Below are positions 58,111-64,000 of a DNA stretch of 64,000 bases, in pieces. The DNA is from Pelecanus crispus (Eukaryota > Chordata > Aves > Pelecaniformes > Pelecanidae). A program made the position numbers and the translations under genes. How positions within the stretch are numbered: position 1 is the stretch's first letter; each line of letters starts with the position of its first letter. The notes below the pieces were generated by a model that saw nothing but the letters and a program-made list of their open reading frames with translations, made no database searches and had not been told where the DNA came from. The DNA is taken from contig NC_134649.1 in NCBI RefSeq assembly GCF_030463565.1, forward strand, positions 4,227,501-4,291,500, written 5' to 3'.

Positions 58111-59329
58111 AGGCCAAAATCCCCAGGGCATGGCTGCTAACCCGGCCTCGCGCTTCCTCCCCTGGGATGAGGAGGGGGCACGCTGGGGGCAGGCTGCGTC
58201 GCTGGGCAGCCCGGGAGGGAGTGCTCGGCTTTTCCCAAGGGATTACGCTGCTTCCCCCACCCGTCCTGCCCGTAGCTTAAAATACGAGGTGGTATAAAGC
58301 CAGTTTGAGTTCTCCTTCCCCTGGGACACGGGGTGACTCTCAGCAGGGATTTTCTTCAGCGTAAATGTCATTAAGTGCAGCGTGATGGGCAGTTCATTCA
58401 GCGGCAGCGCTGGTTTAAGCAAACCACATCTCCCCGCTGCCCCCGGAGCTGACTCAGCTCTCGCAGCTCTGGTCTTATACTTACAAAGTCTGGATGAGGT
58501 GCACCCATGATGGCAGGGAGATTGGAGCTCTCTAAACCATCTCACCTTGCTTCTCCTCTCAGCAGCTGACATGGTGCTATGAATATTTTGCTTTCTTGGA
58601 TTTCACTGTCCCCTCGTCCTACCTGCTGTAAGAGCTCCACGTCACCTGATTCATCGGTTTATTAGGGGATAGCGAGTCCAGGAGTTTGTGCACAAATCAT
58701 GGGTGACCAGCAGACCAGAGTCTACAGCTGGTGGCCAACGGCTGCTAATATCAGAGTGGGACAAAAAAAAAAAAAAAAAAGGGCAAGCTGCACCTGAAGC
58801 TTGGAGCAAGAGTCCACTGGCCACCATGACATGTCGAAGCAGCCGGAGGGACACCAGTGCACCCCGGACAGCTGCCACACATTTCTGCAGAGAGCCTCAC
58901 AACCTTAGGGGCTGTCATTTAAGCTGTGGAGACCAGAGTCCTGTGATTACACGGCCTTCCCATCCTTTTAAGCACAATCTCAAACCCCACAGCAACCACC
59001 ATTTCTCTCAGAACTGCAGAAGAGAGCTTGATATCGTGACCTTCAAGAGCTCAAAAGCCCAACTAGAAACCGAGAGGCCAAAATACATTGTCTGAGACCC
59101 ACTGCTGCTGCGTGTCACCAACACCGCGGCTCCACACAAAGCAGGTAGCACCAGCCCGATGGGGACAACTGGTGGGTCATCCCCCAGCTCCATGGATCCC
59201 AGCCCCAGGTGGATGTGAAGACAGAGTAACCTTGCCCTTATTCCCCAACAAAACAAACCTTTTTAATGACTCCTTCCCCAAGCTCAGGATTGGGTCCATA
59301 AAACAGAAACCGTACTTCGATACCAAATG
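58111..59329. other. Upstream intergenic region, 58-59 kb
   Basis: A modestly G+C-rich 58130-58300 stretch, an A18 run at 58763-58780, and no recognised gene. Confidence 0.6.
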
Positions 59330-59520
59330 AAAAACATTACTCACAGACTGTAATTCCTTTCTGCAAATACCGGAGGAGAATATTTCATTTGGCAAACAAT
59401 TGAGCCTTACAGTTTAGAGCTCTTAATGTGATTAGGGACAGGTTCTGCAACACATTTGTAACTCCAGGTGATTTTGCTATTATCTTTTTGGACTGTGACC
59501 AGACATAAAAATGCCCTTTT
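59330..59520. promoter_or_regulatory. Candidate regulatory block with TGTGATTAGGG motif
   Basis: Low-repeat A/T-rich sequence with GTAATTCC, ACAATTGAG and TGTGATTAGGG (59427-59437), the last resembling a K50 homeodomain (OTX/PITX/CRX-type) site. Weak evidence. Confidence 0.18.
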
Positions 59521-62500
59521 GCTAGATTTGGATCCAACTAAAATTGAGGAGAATCAGATGTCGGTAAGTCCTTTCCAGTTTGATCTTTACCCAGGGGTAT
59601 CACAACATGCTTCAGCTATGGGCTGCACAGAGCAGCTTTGCAATCTCGGGCTCTTTTTTGCATTAAGCACATATCTCCTCTGACGAGTGATAATTCTTCT
59701 GTAGCACATATTCTGTAAATGAGCACACGCTACTCCTCTGAATTACCGCGATGTACTTATGGGGCTGGGAGAGAGCGTAAGTACTTCCATTGGCTCTATG
59801 GACACAACTTCACTTCCTTTCAGTCTTCCTAAATTGCTTCAGAAAATGCCAATCTTGCTTAAAATGAGCTGAGACCAGGTGCCCCCTCCATTTAGAAGAG
59901 CCCAACATTCAATCCTGAAAGCAAAGCCCCAGTGTTTTGCAGGATCAGACCCCTCTGGGAAATTTTTGGGTTTCACATGCTGTCCTGCCAGTGTTTCTGC
60001 CTTGGCTACCAAAGGTGGGGCTGCAAACAAACTAAATTAAGAGCAAAATCTACAGGGGAAGGAGGTGGAAGGACAGCACCACAGAGAAAAGCTAAATTGT
60101 TCTGTATGTGCAGCTGAGAAACAAAACCAAGCTTGACCTTTAAACTATTGGTAAGAAAATCCCTAGTTCCTTGTCTGTGAGGACTTGCACGCTGGCTTCA
60201 CTGGCACCAGTGGTCAGGCTTCCATTGCCTTCCCCGTGCCCCACCGGGAATGTCTTGTGGCAGTAACATCCATTGCTTAATCAGAAACTGGATCAACCCC
60301 TTAGCCTCAACCAGCATCGTCGTAAGATGATACTATGGAATATTTATGACAAGCTATAAAGCAAGAAATAAAAAAAGCAGGAAGGAAAAAAAAAAAAAAG
60401 AAAATTTGCGTTCTAAGAGATTTATCACTTTCTAAGAGGAGAAATATTGAACTAAGGACAAAACCACATCATTTTACCAACCAGGTAGGTAAAAGAAGAG
60501 TCAGCAATGGGAAAACCAGACCAGAGCTGTGCACATTAAAGCCTTGCTTCCACTAAATGGCCATCACAGCCAAGACACAACTCAAAGGAATATGCTTGAA
60601 GTGTTTTACAATGTCATTGATCTTTCTGACCCCGGTAGCTCTGCTTTAGTAACACCGAGAGAAAGAGAGCTGGTTCGGGACACCTGAGGCGCGTGCTTCA
60701 TTGGGTGGTAGTGGCAGCCTGGATATCTGATAACCTGGGGCTCCTCACTGCCCTCAGGAACAAGCAGAAGAAGGTCTAATGGCAGGAATTTGAAGTCAGC
60801 AGCATTCAAATCGGAGAGGAGACATCTGGTTTTGAACGAGGGCAGCCAACCTCTGGAACATGTCAGGAAGGAATGCGGCGGATGCCTCGGCCCTTGCTGT
60901 CTTCAAAGCAAAGAGTGAATTTCTCTTCTGGAACGATGTGATCCAGTGCAGCTATGGGTTACCAAGGCTAGTGGGGGAAGTGGCTTGGGCAGCCACTCCA
61001 AGTCCGTGGGGTTGCCGGCAATCAGACCGAATGCTCAAAATCTGTAAGTGTCCAGCTTGTGCTCTGTACTGGATGCTGTAAAGTTTCCCTGAACAGGTCA
61101 TGTATGTGACTAATTACACACATGTGTGTATATGCATGTGCAAACCAGAGCCGGGGAGGGTCACAGAAACCCTGGCACCGGCAGCAGGCAGAGACAAGCC
61201 CAGCAGCACTTCAGTAAATCTAAATAAACCAAATATCTCAGGCCTCTGTCCTTGTGTGCTTTTCCAGATTTTTTTTTTCTTTTTTTAAATGCTGTGGGAC
61301 AAACATTAAGGCCAAAACAATATCTCTGCCCTTTACCGCACTTTCACAATCCAGGCACGAGGCCAGACTGCAAAGCGGGACTGTCCAGGGGTGCGGTTTG
61401 GTGCTGTGGCTGTGCCAAGGCCGTGGCCGCTGTGACCCCAAGGGCCAGGCTGGATCCTCCACCAGCACCAGCCCACGGCACCGCCGTCAGCCCAGGCTCC
61501 CCGAGAGCCGCTTCGTCCGCCTAAACCAACAGAAACTCCTTCTCGTCCTTGCACGGGGCTGGATTTCTGATCATTTAGGTCCCTGAGCTATCTCACCCTG
61601 GGTCAGATGGGTGATGGACCCTTCAGCAGAGCCGCTGCTCCACGGGATTTTATGGATCAGCGAACCCCAGCTACGGTGGCTGCAACAATGGCCACGAGCA
61701 AGGTTAGGCACGAGCCGTGGCTGCGGGGTTCTCCCAGCCCCAGTCCTCGATCCTTATTCCTGCCACCTTTCTCCTGCCAGCATCAGGACTTGCCCAGCCA
61801 CACAATAAGCTGAAAACCCATCTGGTTTTGGTGTGCAAGATTCTCTCTCAGCTGGATCTGAGGTTTCGCAAGATTGTTTGCCATCTGGGCAGCAGGAGCT
61901 ATAACTTGCAAAGGGTTTTCTAGTGCACAGGTACAGGATTAGTTTCAGATAAAATGCTGCCTATTTTTTTTTTTCCCATTCCTATTAACCCCTGCTTTTT
62001 TTTTAAAAAAAAAAAAAAAAGGATTTGCATTATCCTTCTGTACCATACACAGGCACCAGGGCGCTCAGCTGGGATGTGAGAGATGCAGGTCCAGTTCCTC
62101 CCTCCGCCCCAAGAGGTTTCTTTCAGCTTCTGTCAAAACTATATCCAAGTGCAACAGGCATGAGAAAAACTTAAAAATTTAAAAAAAAAAAAACAATTAA
62201 AAAATCGCAATTCAGTAGGTCGGAAAGCAACACACAAATAAGCCAGATCCTGTGACCTTACGGTCATTCCCAGGAAGCAATAACTGGAAAAACTTGAAGC
62301 AGCTGCAGTGGCTGGGTTCACCCCATCACTGGGGTTGAAATCCCTCAGATCCCTTCAGTTTGCTCGGGGAACCTTCGAGCTACTCGCCGCAGCGCCTGGC
62401 TTCAGCTACCTGTGCTCCGGGGGAGATTGGTTAAAGTCTCATGGTTAAAAATATCACCGGAGTGAATCCAGGCATAGTCTTCAACAACCATATGAATAGC

Positions 62501-63589
62501 TCAGGAGGAAAACAAAGGCTCCTCTTCTTCTGGTTCACGCTTTTAAAGGTTTCTTGAAACTTTGTGATAAATTCTTAACCGGTGTAAATCACTTAGCTCT
62601 ACGTAAGCCAAGAAATTAGCAACTATAATTTAGGATACTGAACCAATTCTAATGAGAAAAGTATCTTCTGTTCATTCAGTACCATAAAAATAGTTATATA
62701 AACCCCACAAATGATCTGCTTTAACATTTCTTCAATAGTTTTTGATTGTAGTGGGCAAGAAGCTGGGTTATTTTTACTGCCAAGAATAAGAAAATTTCAA
62801 CTTTTCCAAATATTTGTGAAACCAGATGCCCCAGTAAAAATTTTTAATGTTTAAAAAACCCCATTTTGCATAGAAAACATACCAGATGCAACAAATATTT
62901 GAGACGCTGCATAAGGACCGCATGCTCCCCAGCTTAGCCTGCAGGCAGGACATCCAGCGCTGCAGGGACGGGCACGGGCATGGCTCAGATCGAAGCGAAC
63001 ACGAAGCTCGGAGAGATGTGCTGAGCTTGGACCGAATCCTGCCGGGTGCTCAATACCCTCAGCTTCCTCAGACAGCGACCATGGGGAGCACCGATAACGA
63101 ATATTGGGAGAGTCTGCCCCAATGGGAGCGAGGAAAATCTGAAGGACTTGACTGCATTGAGTTATATGCACCAGCTGTCACATCTTTAATCACCCTTGAC
63201 ATTTCTTATTGCCCTGGCAATTGAAAGGTTATTTGCTGAGAGCCTGAGGAGGAAAATAAAAATGACACAGTATCAGAGCGCTGTCTCATGCGTGGCCCTC
63301 TGCTTTGAACCGTTCCCAACGTCTTTCGAAGGGATTTGCCTCCTAAGGACAAAACCACACAAGGCAGGCAAACTTTTTAAATGTGGAAAGAGAAAGGAAC
63401 CAAATATCCCTAAAGATGAAGGCCCGTGCCTCTGTATCGAAACACTCTAACAGAACCAACCAGCTCCATGCGCAAGCACTCTGCTGATCGCAAAGTCATT
63501 AAATTTGCTCTGTGTGCGGGTGGGTGCACGCACACGGCGGGGAGGGGGAGCGGAGGAAGGCAGGGGCAGCTCTCCTTGCACTAAGCTGA
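59521..63589. other. Upstream intergenic region, distal part
   Basis: No gene recognised. Contains homopolymer blocks, including a T9/A16 inverted block at 61996-62020 and an A-rich stretch near 62180. ORFs on both strands are short and unsupported. Confidence 0.6.
61996..62020. repeat. T9-A16 self-complementary homopolymer block
   Basis: Similar in form to the block at 586-613: a T run abutting an A run. Confidence 0.8.
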
Positions 63590-63760
63590 GCGATTCAAAT
63601 CTTAATTAATGAAAGGTATCGCTAAAGGAGGAGGCCAAAACAACAGGCTAATCACGCAGACATCGGTCTGCTTTTATTGGCTTCAGAGCGCTACTTCACT
63701 TCTCAGTGGCTTGTGATTAGAAGAAATAATTACCACTGAACCTGCAAAATCTAAACAGAG
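63590..63760. promoter_or_regulatory. Candidate enhancer near window end
   Basis: Contains CTTAATTAATG (63601-63611), GGCTAATCACG (from 63647), CTTTTATTGGC (from 63671), TTGTGATTAG (63711-63720) and AATAATTACC (from 63726) in about 140 bp. The mix of paired-type and K50 homeodomain motifs is dense. Conservation is untested. Confidence 0.25.
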
Positions 63761-64000
63761 AGCAAGAGCTGTCTGCTCCCTACCAGCACGGGGCTGCTCA
63801 CGGCGAGAGCGTTTCTGTAGCTGTAGCCTTCCCCCCGTACGAGCCATCTGACAGAGGGTGAGGATGGAGGTTACACACAGCCTCTCACAAGAGACAGGCT
63901 TCAAGGAGGTGTTTTACGAGTTTTTTCCACAGCTTGGACCCTCTGAGAAGCTTCCAGGTGCACTTTCCCATTGCTCTCTTGGTTTCACGACCGCAGGGGC
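63761..64000. other. Window end, intergenic
   Basis: About 240 bp with no recognised feature; the sequence is cut by the window edge. Confidence 0.5.

Overview
This is a vertebrate genomic window, most likely from a bird or another sauropsid. It has long introns with GT-AG splice sites, CpG islands, little recognisable interspersed repeat, and one multi-exon gene. I see no prokaryotic gene organisation. The bird assignment is inferred from the protein (bird-like residues against the mammalian ALDH1A3 I remember) and the low repeat density. I did not find a diagnostic CR1 3' end, so the species is open.

Region 1-36.9 kb holds one complete gene on the minus strand: ALDH1A3 (retinaldehyde dehydrogenase 3, RALDH3). 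All 13 coding exons could be placed to the base. Each has consensus GT/AG borders and compatible phases. Together they give a 1536-nt reading frame including the stop, a 511-residue protein. The NAD-binding residues (Asn180, Lys203, Glu410), the general base Glu279 and the nucleophile Cys313 are all present. The 3' UTR runs from 3104 towards about 430, where an AATAAA lies on the minus strand. The promoter is a compact CpG island at about 36.8-37.09 kb, with a CCAAT box, GC boxes and a TATA-like element.

Region 37.09-38.03 kb, just upstream of the promoter, is a strictly phased minisatellite: 78 monomers of 12 bp arranged as a 36-bp higher-order repeat. It keeps several reading frames open on both strands and produces long but unsupported ORFs.

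Region 38-64 kb is the 5' intergenic flank of ALDH1A3. I recognise no protein-coding gene there. It contains a second large CpG island at about 44.9-46.4 kb, homopolymer and simple repeats, and several A/T-rich stretches with clustered homeodomain-type motifs that read like enhancer candidates. In human the tandem neighbour downstream of ALDH1A3 is LRRK1, which would lie beyond position 1 here, and a long gene-poor interval lies upstream. The window fits that arrangement.

Functionally, the window is one retinoic-acid-synthesis gene plus its likely cis-regulatory landscape. I found no convincing new biological system. The items most worth a second look are the promoter-adjacent minisatellite, the distal CpG island and a Glu-to-Lys change in the cofactor-binding GSTEVG motif.
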